Positions 31,920 through 42,023 of a stretch of 64,000 nt of DNA are shown in pieces. Position 1 is the stretch's first letter, and each line of letters begins with the position of its first letter. Position numbers and translations under genes: made by a program. Under the pieces are notes generated by a model. The model was not told the origin of the DNA. It saw only the letters and a program-made list of their open reading frames with translations, and made no database searches. The DNA is from Bisporella sp. PMI_857 (Eukaryota; Ascomycota; Leotiomycetes; Helotiales; Helotiaceae): positions 124,001-188,000 of the forward strand of contig JAJSPD010000036.1 of NCBI GenBank assembly GCA_021307315.1. The letters run 5' to 3'.

Positions 31920-33710
31920 ATGTGGTTGATCAATACGTCTACACTTTCGTTGGAGCCATTCTATGGTCACGAAATTCCTTCGTACGCCATCCTATCACAC
32001 ACTTGGGGACATGAGGAGGTGTCGTTTAAAGAATTCGTCAGAGCCGGTGAGGATAAGCACTTCGATATTACTAGTAAAGCTGGTTACCGCAAGATAATAG
32101 CAACATGCGGTGAGGCAGATAAGGAGGGTTGCTCCTACGTTTGGATCGACACGTGTTGCATTGACAAGACGAGCAGTGCAGAACTGACCGAGGCTATCAA
32201 TTCCATGTTTAGCTGGTATCGACAGTCGAAAATCTGCTTCGCATACTTGAGCGATTTCGAGCTCCATGAATCATATCGTCATTCCCATCCTGATGAGTTC
32301 GGTACTGCGTTGCGTCGATGTCGATGGTTTACCCGCGGCTGGACTCTCCAGGAGTTGCTTGCGCCGAGATATGTACGGTTCTTAAACTCGCAATGGCAGA
32401 ATATCGGAACGAGGAGCGATCTCGGCCAACTCATCGCCAGTATTACGGGCCTCCCTAAATCCGTGCTCTTTATGCCCCCAAAGAACGATGTCCGTGATTT
32501 CCCAGTCGCCGCGCGGATATCTTGGGTAGCTAAACGCCAAACTACTAGGATCGAGGACTTGTCGTATAGCCTCCTGGGAATCCTCGACGTCAACATGCCG
32601 ATGCTCTATGGGGAGGGTTCAGCTGCCTTTACTCGGCTCCAAGGAGAAATCATTAGAAAGTACAACGACCTCTCCATCTTTGCCTGGGTCGGGGGCGCAA
32701 TAGGAAGAGGATACACGAACATCTTGGCTGCTGCACCCTCAGCCTTCGCCAGCGATACGGCAGCTAACTATCACAGCAATGTAAAAAGTCTCCTTGTTCA
32801 CAGACTGGCCACACAGTTCTCCCTAACAAACCAAGGCGTCCTCTTTCCCAACGTGAGGCTCCAATACCAGAGAGCAGTTCCAGGATATCGCCACCACTAC
32901 CTCCTGGACCTCAAGTATCCGAATTCTGCCATACATGGCAAGAATGGGAGTCGAACGTATATCCTTCTTCGGAAAGTTGGGCCAGGGCTTTTCGTCCGAC
33001 TTCAGGAAAGTTTAGGACGGCAGAATGCCTTCCGAGCAAGTTCCATTAGTCCTGGGTTCTATGAATCAATCTGCATCCTCAATGGCTTGGAAGCCTCTAA
33101 GCCGCTGGTGTGGCAACTCCGTCGGTGGGAGCACTACGCCGTCCGCCTGCGTTGGAAGCCGTGGGAAAAGCTTAGCCAAAGATTCTGGCACATTCGGACG
33201 GCAGAACCTAGGGCAATGTGGGACGTTGCGGGAAATCAGTTCCTCCTGGAAATGGCGTCTGAAACGCACATGCACGTCGAGTTTATCCCAGGAACTTACG
33301 TGAGCAATCCCTATTTAAAGTCCTTCGTCATTATGATTCAGGTGTGCAACGGCAGAAAGTCCGATCCTGCGAGCATAAGAGTGCGCATCGTTAGAATCGA
33401 GACGTGGCAGAGCCTAAACGTAACCACGCTGGGATTCAGCGGAAAGAGGGCCATGGAGATTGATTCCCTGCAGGCATTAAAGGGTGTCGAGGATTTAAAC
33501 AGCGTTTCTATCGTTGGATACGATATCTCAGTGTCGGTACGGCTAGAGAAGGGGCAAAACGAGGCCCCTTGTCACCTCGTATACCTCGACTGGACGGAGA
33601 TAGCGTCGTCCACCCAGGCTGATGTGACGGAAAGGCCGCCTTCTGGCACTCATGTAAGTAATAGCGACAATAGAGAGGCCATGGTGGATACCATATGTCA
33701 TTCTGCTTAG
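31920..33710 (+). CDS. HET-domain protein, third in the window
   Basis: 596 aa, single exon. HET domain at 20-250: YAILSHTWG near 22-30, YVWIDTCCIDKTSSAELTEA near 77-96, RCRWFTRGWTLQELLAP near 132-148. It continues with RISWVAKRQTTRIEDLSYSL and MPMLYGEG, the part that follows HET in HNWD-type proteins. Instead of a NACHT it ends in an about 330-aa beta-rich region without motifs that I recognise. The N-terminal 250 residues closely parallel the HNWD protein at 14883, so the two belong to the same HET subclass. The gene is intact. About 25 bp after the stop begins a truncated Tc1 relic in the opposite orientation. Confidence 0.92.
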   Translation: MWLINTSTLSLEPFYGHEIPSYAILSHTWGHEEVSFKEFVRAGEDKHFDITSKAGYRKIIATCGEADKEGCSYVWIDTCCIDKTSSAELTEAINSMFSWYRQSKICFAYLSDFELHESYRHSHPDEFGTALRRCRWFTRGWTLQELLAPRYVRFLNSQWQNIGTRSDLGQLIASITGLPKSVLFMPPKNDVRDFPVAARISWVAKRQTTRIEDLSYSLLGILDVNMPMLYGEGSAAFTRLQGEIIRKYNDLSIFAWVGGAIGRGYTNILAAAPSAFASDTAANYHSNVKSLLVHRLATQFSLTNQGVLFPNVRLQYQRAVPGYRHHYLLDLKYPNSAIHGKNGSRTYILLRKVGPGLFVRLQESLGRQNAFRASSISPGFYESICILNGLEASKPLVWQLRRWEHYAVRLRWKPWEKLSQRFWHIRTAEPRAMWDVAGNQFLLEMASETHMHVEFIPGTYVSNPYLKSFVIMIQVCNGRKSDPASIRVRIVRIETWQSLNVTTLGFSGKRAMEIDSLQALKGVEDLNSVSIVGYDISVSVRLEKGQNEAPCHLVYLDWTEIASSTQADVTERPPSGTHVSNSDNREAMVDTICHSA

Positions 33711-33735
33711 CGGAAAGATCCATCCAGATGGGGGC

Positions 33736-34140
33736 ATCCCGTTGTTGTGCGATGCCGTAGATCGTTGTTCTCGTCCGGCCTACCGGTCGCAGGGTCCGAC
33801 CAATCGATCTTTCCGATATCCTTTTACAAAACCTGCAATAAAAAAAGTCTGCCATCTCGTATCGATACAGGTAAAGCTGTTCGATTAGTATATCATAACA
33901 AGTAATATAATACAGCGACGACGGCTGACGCGGTTTGTTTTTGCGGTGGGCATTTCGAACTGCTGTTTCTTTAAACGGATTCTCTGAACGGCAAGCACGC
34001 TGTAAAACGCTTCTGAGGCTATTAGCTTGGCCTCAAACTGTTCCTTTAGCATTGTTTTGATCAAAATATGTTGTGCGGCATCCAATTGCGGCGCTATGAT
34101 CGTAGCTGACACGAAAGCGCTGACTCTGCCGGGATTGGAA
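33736..34140 (-). pseudogene. Tc1-like transposon relic, copy B (N-terminal part only)
   Basis: Same sequence as the N-terminal half of copy A (QLDAAQHILIKTMLKEQFEA, VLAVQRIRLKKQQFEMPT, KRISERSIGRTLR, TTIYGIAQQRD) with fewer lesions. It breaks off next to the 3' end of the HET gene, before the DDE core. Confidence 0.75.
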
Positions 34141-35428
34141 AAGGAGGAAGAAGGATGGGAGGAGCGATGGGAGGGCAGATGACTTACTTTGGACAAATCT
34201 GCAAAGCGACACATGCCTACTCGCAATCTCCAGCGACACTTAATTCATTTTTCACTGTATTCACTCCAATACTGTAATACAGTACCTGATAAGCCTGTGT
34301 ACTGGTTTGAAGAGAGTGAGGAGGATCTTTCGGGGCACATTGGGAAGGTTATTTTTCCTTTTTCCAGAGCATGAGGCGTACACTAGAATGGGCAAGAACT
34401 GGGTTCGCTCTGCAACGACAATTAGCAGCGGTCCTTGAATACAACCGGACATGGCACAGCCACAAGTGTCTGGAAATGAACCTCGCTAGAATAATTAACT
34501 AAAAAAACCAGAGACACCCAATTCGCCTTTTACTGAAGTTATTACAAAAATACCAACTTAATCCTCATTACGTCTTCCTTTTTCAAACATGTAGCGAGTT
34601 TCGAGCGTAAAGTGCTCTGCCCAAAACCGTTCCATGCAAAGCGGAATTTGGACCATCAACCCGCCGACAAGGGGAGAAATGGGCGGAAGGGCGTGGGTTT
34701 ACTGTGAGACTGTTCAACCCGCCAGTTCAAGGCGGTGGCTATTATTTATAGATCAAAAAGAACACTTTCTTTTCGAGTATTCAAATTTCGATGCTGCAAT
34801 CGGAGGCAGAGAGACTTGCTATGGAGGAGCCATTCAAGGAATGGGAATTCAACCGAACGGTGGCACGGTGATTAGGCAGATCAGCCATGCCTCGCAGAGT
34901 GGCATGTTAACCAATATATACGGGGGAAAGGGCTGGAGCTAGGTGATCTGGGACGCTGTCGCTTCTAGTAATTAATAATCCCGAGTATTGACAATCATAC
35001 CGGGTTGGGAGTTCTTAATGATAAACCGGATCCAGCTTTTCTTCGAATTGGGAAAATGGCCCGAATTGATCATCTTTATACTATTCCTCGCGCCAAACAA
35101 TCGCATGCCGACCTCAGCTCTATACTTTCCCCTTCGCAATATCTACCACTATTTTAATAACCTCTACCTCTCTCTCCCAAGCACCTCATACCAAGTACCT
35201 TTATGTCTGCGATGTAGCCTTAGTAAATTTCTGGATTGTTGATGCAATGGGGTTGGGGAATATAGGAATGGGTCAGGGGGAATAACTCCCCCAACCCGGC
35301 CTCTGTCGGGGAGCGGTCCTTGCTCTTCCAACCAAGTCCCACAGACTTGGAAGTAGTTTATCTCACAAATCTCTGTCGCGGGATGTGCAATAAAGACAAG
35401 TGTAAGTGTGTACAGCTCCCCATTATCA
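34141..35428. other. intergenic, no gene recognised
   Basis: A 102-codon frame at 34634-34942 (contains RRWLLFIDQKEHFLFEYSNF) is the best candidate but has no known motif. A G/A-rich GGAGGAAGAAGGATGGGAGG stretch lies near 34144. Confidence 0.35.
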
Positions 35429-36130
35429 TCAAATATTCAAGAATTTGGAGATTCTAGCAACCGCTTGCTCATCACCTTCCAGAGTTTCCATCAACTCCTC
35501 ATCAACCCATCCCTCTGTATAACTACCCCCGAAATCAACCACCCAAGTATCATCCGTTTCCTTATGAACAAGCACATTATGCGGCTTTCCGTCCCCCCAT
35601 ACGACCTTAATCTCATGAAGTAAGTTAACAGTCTCCCGAACCTGAGCCCCCTACTTCGTTCTCCTTCCCGTTGAAGCCTCCATATCCACACACTCTAGCC
35701 CCCGTAAACCAGACGGCAACCCCACAGGAATGTACCCTTCTAAAATGCTAATAATCATCCCCGTCTCCGCCGACGTGACCAAACCAAGCAATCGAGGCAC
35801 TCGAATCGAATTGGCAAGGTGCGATTCCGCCACCTTGCGGAGACAATCGAATTCCCGCTCAACGCCTTGTCAGGAAGCATCATCACCGCTCTTGCAGCAC
35901 ATTTCTTTTCCTTCGACCGAGGTTTGGGCAATATAGCCCTGCCCGACGAGGGCTTCCAGTACACAGATATCTTTAGATGAGTATTGAGGTAATCCTATGT
36001 CATTAGTGATTTTCATGCCAAAGAGATGGTGATAGTGCGCTTTCTCAATTTCTTGTGGTATTAGCTCCGCTTTCCCATTATTCGTTATAAGGCGGGGGAA
36101 AAAATGGACAGTCTCCTGTATATAAAACAC
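35429..36130 (-). pseudogene. fungal protein-kinase-like gene, two stop codons
   Basis: One continuous frame of 233 codons from ATG 36130 to TGA 35429, interrupted only by TGA at 35870-35872 and TAG at 35651-35653. It shows GREMCCKSG-like GKEMCCKSG (Lys region), SIRVPRLLGLV, the catalytic loop WGDGKPHNVLV and the metal-binding VDFGGSYTEGWVDEEL. These are hallmarks of a fungal kinase-like/APH-like family that often has no assigned substrate. The second stop stands exactly where the family has Trp (K-stop-GAQVRETV). The first is consistent with CGA to TGA. Both are single transitions. Upstream exons were not sought successfully. Confidence 0.75.
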
Positions 36131-36932
36131 TGCTTTCTTTCCCTTCTTCTGTCTGTTGCTTGTTCTTTCGTTATAACAATTGATAGTCGTTTACACTTTT
36201 GAGTCCCTCTTCCTGAGATCTACGGATCGAGATCCCTGTTCGCCTTGAGTTGTTACAGTCAATGCTGGATGGGCAGCGCTTGACAGTATACCAAAAAGAA
36301 AATAAGACTTAGGAATGGATTTTCAAAAATTTTTCAGAGAGGACTGAGCCAGCAATCCGTACGCGCTGGAGTATTATTCGGCACAGAAGCAAAAAGCGTG
36401 TATCCGGGCAGAAGAGCAGGCGGTAGCTTATTTGCTATGGGTCTATTGTCTCTTGGTATTTGTAGCCAGGAGTCTGAGAAGGATCTTGTTGCTTTTACTC
36501 TTTGGTGGTCAGCTAGAAAGCTCTTTACATAACACGTCTCAAAAGGACCTTAGATATTCTACTCTGTTGAGCTTTTGTCCTGCATTTTCGACTACTATAA
36601 CATTTCAGGTGTTCGCTGTTATACCATTTCTCCTCTCCCAACATCTCACCCGCCACTGGGTGCAACTTTCCTTCTACAAATGTCTTTATCGAATATCTTG
36701 TCACTTAAAAGACGTACTTGAGTCTTCCAGAGATTCTGTTCAGTTACGTGCTTCTTCTTATAGAGGTTCTTCCCAACGGGTCCATCTGGCGAGCCGGACC
36801 TTTTTTTGAGCGGCGTTGTTAAGCCAGAATCAGCTTGTCTCCCAGAAATCTCTGTCTTCTCCTCAGACTTCTGCGAGAACCTAGCATAATACCTATTATT
36901 CAATTAATATGTAAATAAAGTTTGAATTATAA
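36131..36932. other. intergenic, 3' flank of NACHT-ankyrin gene
   Basis: No supported gene. Short frames on both strands without motifs. Confidence 0.35.
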
Positions 36933-39900
36933 CTATCTCTGTGCCCCTGCGTCTTTCAGACACTGCACCACCTCGACGTGCCCGGCTTCTGCCGCTGCTT
37001 GTAATGCTGTTCGCCCACTATATTTCGCTGCCGCGGCGTTGACGTCAGCTTTCGCAGTAAGCAGTTTTTCTACTACCTTAAAATGCCCATTTTCTGCCGC
37101 TGCTTGTAGTGCTGTGCGCCCACTATTATTTGCTGCCGCAGCGTTGACGTCGGCTTTTGCAGTAAGCAGTCTTTCTACCACCTCGAAGTGCCCGCCTTCT
37201 GCCGCTGCTTGTAATGCTGTGCGCCCACTATTATCTGCTGCCGCAGCGTTGACGTCGGCTTTTGCAATAAACAGTCTTTCAACCACCTCGAGGTGCCCAC
37301 CCTTTGCCGCTGCTTGTAATGCTGTGCGCCCACTATTATTTGCTGCCGCAGCATTGACGTCGGCTTTTGCAGTAAGCAGTCTTTCCACTACCTCGAGGTG
37401 CCCGCCTTCTGCCGCTGCTTGTAATGCTGTGCGGCCACTAATATTTGCTGCTGCAGCATTGACGTCGGCTTTTGCAGTAAGCAGTCTTTCTACAACCTCG
37501 AGATGCCCGCCCTTTGCGGCTGCCTGTAGCGATTTAGTGATTTCAGATTCTGCAATATCGTCAAAGCCGAGGATAAACTCAACAACTTGGGCATTTCCTC
37601 TGTCAGACGCCATGATCAAAAGGTCGCGTATGCTTATAAGTGAGGTGCCAAGAGTTCGAGTGTCTCGAAAGCAGGCTATTAATGCACAGTGGCTTTCATT
37701 TAAGATGTAATTCATGATAGATCTTTTCGCATTCCTATTTTCGTCTACCGTCCATGGTTTCTTAGCTAAAGGGTGCTCGGCAATGACAAGTTTCTTCCAA
37801 AGGTTATATGTTGGAGTAGCTTCTCGAAAGCTGGCAGTATGTGACAACCAGAATTCACTAGCATACGCTAAGAATGAATATTGCGTTTGTATTCGTTCTA
37901 ATGAGCCAATACTATCTTTACCTGACGTGTAACCAAGCTGTTGCATAACGTCGAAGTTTACTCTCGACTTCTTTGTGACCATTCCTGCAAGCTTCAGCCC
38001 GTATTTCATAACACGATTCTGCCCAGGTGGGACTAAATTTTTTGGTTGGATAGCCTGATGTTCTTTCGGGAGTCGGATCATTTGCCGTTTGAAATTGTTG
38101 AAGTTCAGATAGGTTACACAAATCTCGCCCGCCATGTGATCAACTTCCGGAACTTGAAAATGAAATCGTTTAGTCGCTACACTGTACTGTTTAGACAGTA
38201 AGAATTGTTTGACAGAGTGATGTGCAAATTGAACTACAAGATCCTCTTCGTCCAATACAACCAAACTGGCGCACCAAAGAATAATACGATCGGCGTTATT
38301 CACGCGCCGGTCCCACTGCAAATATGCGTCCCCAGACTCAATCGCCAATGCTTCTCGCAGTTCCTCCAATAGCAGTGGGCGTTTTGCCGCTGCAATCCAA
38401 CAGAATATCTTATCCACGATCTCTGCGTTGCCGTCTTTAATAATCCGGGACAGTACATGTTCATAGGTGCCAGGGAGGTCTTTGGGCAGTGATGTAAGAC
38501 ACTTCCGGATGTCCGCATCGCACTTCTGGTGGCACAAGTCTTGTACCTGAAAAGCGACCCAGAGGAACCTAACGGGTCAGTAACTGGATTTATAAGCCGA
38601 ACGAGTTCCTTACATGCCATTAGCCCCTTTAACCAATGCATTTTGGATATCCTGTATCAGCCGAATGTTGCCAATTATAAGCTCGCCGTTCTCTATCTTC
38701 TCTGCGACAACGCTATTCACGTATGTTGGAATATCTGTGCTAGCTTCGTCGCAATCCATGGCTACATGCTGAGAAATATCAAATGTTCTCGCAATATCAC
38801 CTATCACATTTTCGCGGCTCGATAGAAAAATTTTGATAGTTGATCGAGAAGAGGAAATAAAATGATGCAGAATTCTTAGAACAAGGATTCCGTCGGATCC
38901 AGCACATTCGTCAAAACCGTCTATTACAAAGATCATTGTTCCGGATGTAGCAGCAATGTCGTGTAGCAGTGGTTCGAGATCTTCGGCATCTGGAGGAAGG
39001 TCCTTAAACAACTCTTTCAGTCTATCTTCGATAGCTTTAGATAATGTATTTGTTGATAAGCATTGTCTAATCAAGGTTCCCAGAATGGTCCAGGCAGTAA
39101 GTGAACTAGCGTTGTCAAACTCGCAGAAAAAAAAGCTTATATGATCATTGCTTTTCCACGGCCGGCACAAAAGATCATCTATAGCAGCCGCCCTAATAGT
39201 TGATGTTAGAACTCAAATCTATAAAGTTATAAAAGGTTAACCAACGTAACAACAGATTTTCCTGAACCAACTGCGACAGATGTTAGTGTCTATTTAACGA
39301 GATGCTTTAGAACTATCCTACGAATGCCTGATAACCACAACGTGCTTGAATTTGTGTCATTAAGCCAATCCTTAAAAGCTTTAGTTTCACGGAGCCACGA
39401 ACTTGTTGTACAGTAACGTTTTTTGCGTATTCGTTTCAAAGCACCAACATAATCGTGTACAGACAGTTTCTCAAGCAGTTTTTCTTTTTCAACTTCTGTT
39501 TATATAATTAGAATAACTCATCGTATTGAAAAGCGCTGCTTACTCGCTCTTTGTTGATCCTTCCGCAATCTTCTTTCTTGTGCCTCTCTGCTGATTTGCT
39601 TGACTTCTGCACGGAATAGTGATCCATAGCTTCTCTCTTTGGCTGCGGCTTCTCGTTCCCTAGCTGCAGCTTGTTCGCCTGCAAGCTTTATCTCCTTTCT
39701 CACATCTTCATTCTGTTTCCGTAGCTTATCTTCAAAAGCCTCAAACTCTTTTTCAAACGGTCTCCACAGTGCTTTGGCGAGAGTCGGTCCTGCAAAAGTG
39801 TAGATAGTTTAGCGTAGCTACACAAATCCCAGAAACAACACGAACCTGGCGTTTTAATGGCCTGGATAGCTTTCGTGCAGAAGTTGACGATCGCTGCATA

Positions 39901-40431
39901 AAAAGAACACAACGCTTTTTGTAATCGTGCAGAATCTCCAAAAAGGAGCTGGTACTCAGAGTATCTTGGACAGTAATTCCTTAGCCGAAGGAAGCATTCG
40001 GATAGCTTGTCGAAGAAGGATGTGACGTTATTAGCTGCCTGCAGTAGATTAGCAACATAGCAGTCGACGTAAAAAACACATACTAGAATAGTAAACTTCA
40101 CAGTGCCCCACACCAGTGCTGCGACATTTGGATGTGATGAAACGAAGGTATCCACGATGGCTGAAAAGCTTTGAACAGATTAGAGTATGCCAAATAGCCG
40201 CGACGAGACACCACGGCTTCTGCGGTGCGCGTTCACCCTATCGACTTCCGCGGTGAATGTAAGGATGGATGCTGCATCTGGCTTTTTGCTATGTGCAAGG
40301 AGTTCTGTGGATTGTGCTGGAGTCAGCACAGCTTTGAATTCGCCTATGGCAGCTGCTAGTGGGTTTGAACTGAGATAACGTTAGTCAAGTCTCGCACAAT
40401 TATTTCTAGTCTCATACGAGTTAGAGGCCAT
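36933..40431 (-). pseudogene. NACHT-ankyrin STAND protein with one early TAA
   Basis: Seven exons joined by phase-consistent 45-56-nt introns: 40431-40418, 40369-39846, 39789-39544, 39495-39322, 39270-39246, 39192-38614, 38568-36933. Total 1066 codons. An N-terminal helical domain typical of fungal NACHT-ANK proteins (AAAIGEFKAVLTPAQ, VDTFVSSHPNVAALVWG, PRYSEYQLLF) is followed by a charged coiled segment. Then come P-loop GILGSGKS near 318-325, Walker B FVIDGFDEC at 416-424, and six 35-aa ankyrin repeats (TALQAAAEGGHLEVVERLLT). The only lesion is TAA at 40182-40180 (codon 68), where GIL-stop-SVQSFSAIVDTF expects Gln (CAA to TAA). A 51-nt in-frame segment containing it has intron-like ends (see findings), so function may not be lost. 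Confidence 0.85.
36948..37535 (-). repeat. ankyrin-coding tandem repeats (105-bp unit)
   Basis: Six units of 35 codons, near-identical in DNA, at the 3' end of the NACHT-ankyrin gene. Each holds an Ala run (DVNAAAA) between ankyrin helices. Confidence 0.9.
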
Positions 40432-42023
40432 CTCTGATTGCAGGAAGCTTGATATGAATGAGCGGCAATCAAGAAGTCATATTTGACCATGAGGTGTTGA
40501 AGATTTTGCATTGATGTACCGGTTCCTCATTGTGGCTGAGCCTCAGCGGCTGAGTCTCAGCCATGTTTTTCCAATGGCAAGGCTACTGTCAAAAACTAGT
40601 CCATTGCGACCAAACCAGAGTTATCCAAGACGCTGCTTGAATAGTGTAATTTCCAGTTACGAATGGTTCCGATGAAAAAGTTAGGAATATCAGAAGGCCA
40701 TACAAGCAAGGATATTGCGAATGCCTTGCGTCGCTTGTAATATTCGAACCAAACTTTGGTCTAAGTGTTGCCATTATCTATATAATATTGTAACTTCTCC
40801 CAAGACTTTGCCAAGTTCCCTTGGCCACGTGACACCCCCGCCAAAAATGTTTGAACCGTCCGAGCCCTCGGCGGAGCGAGGCATTATTTCTTGGCTGCGC
40901 CTAGTGTAACACCACGAAAATCAATCCTTGTCATCTCTACAGCCCTGTGCCAAAAGTATGGCTTTTAGGCCTACCGCGCGAGCAGTTTGTAAAGCACAGT
41001 TGGCACTATGCCGTAACTTCGAGTTTCTGTTTCACTTTTGGGCCCCATAATATTTAATTTGGATTTTGAATTGATAACTACAACCTAAAAGTGCGGAGAC
41101 GACCCGCATGCAAAGTTCTGTACAAGTGATTGGCCGCCTGATATCAAGGAAGAAGAGTATGAAAGCCGGCGGCGCTTAACGTGGCGAAAAACGAATGGCC
41201 GTTTGAATAGCCAAGATGCCTCCGATATGATCAGAGCTGCAGATTCTTAGTGGGTAAGTTGTCCATGGGACAGAAGCGCTATATGGTGGTGAAAGCCTCC
41301 TAACCGAATCAACCTTGCCGGCAGTTAGGCAACTCCCTCAGTGAGGTGGGTAGTTTGTGCAAGCAGTTCTCCACCCGACTTAACGAGCCGTCTCTTGTTA
41401 GGTGCAAGTCATTCCATCGCTGGAGGTACGCCACAATGTGCGTGTAATTAGATAGTGAGTCGCTATAACGGAAGTTTCTCGATCCGCCAGCCTGCCTGTC
41501 TCACAAAACGTTCTGAAGATCACTGAGGTTGGGAAATGGTTGTATTCAAAGAGAGAACATCCACTCTGTGGCATGATAGCACGCACAAAATACTTTTTTC
41601 ACTGCAGAGAGATTGTCTTATTTGCTGCCTGCGACGTGCGCTATCGTAACATCGCAATTGAAATTAGTTACTAACATGTCTACACATAGTTCAACACAGG
41701 AGCTTCTGCAAGGCTTCACAATCCCTCAAATCAAGCCTTACAACGGGCAATGGAACAGAGCTCTTGAAAATTGTAAAAAAGGGTGAAGCGTGAGGACTTG
41801 GAACTCACATCTGATTCCTTGACTTTGTTAGTGGACTAGAACGAAAATACCAAGGCCGGAAATCCACTCGATTTTTTCTCCGGTGCTGCAATATTGCTAA
41901 ATGCCTTAGCCCTTTCATGGCTGTTGTAGACATTTTTGTTCAAGTCAATCATGCTATTGCATCCCTACTCTAGGGAAGTATTCGTGTGATATTACAGGTT
42001 AGTTCTTATCCTCCAATGCGTTT
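40432..42023. other. intergenic, no gene recognised
   Basis: Upstream spacer of the NACHT-ankyrin gene. Short frames only; no tRNA fold or transposon terminus recognised. Confidence 0.4.

Noticed and set aside
34634..34942. 102-codon plus-strand frame
   Set aside because: Nothing recognisable; kept only as a note in the gap entry.
36922..37710. 262-codon plus-strand frame rich in Ala/Ser
   Set aside because: Antisense shadow of the 105-bp ankyrin repeats of the NACHT-ankyrin gene.
41440..41500. ATAACGGA...GATCCGCC stretch similar to 4587-4625
   Set aside because: Similarity is short and could not be tied to a transposon end or a second matching terminus.
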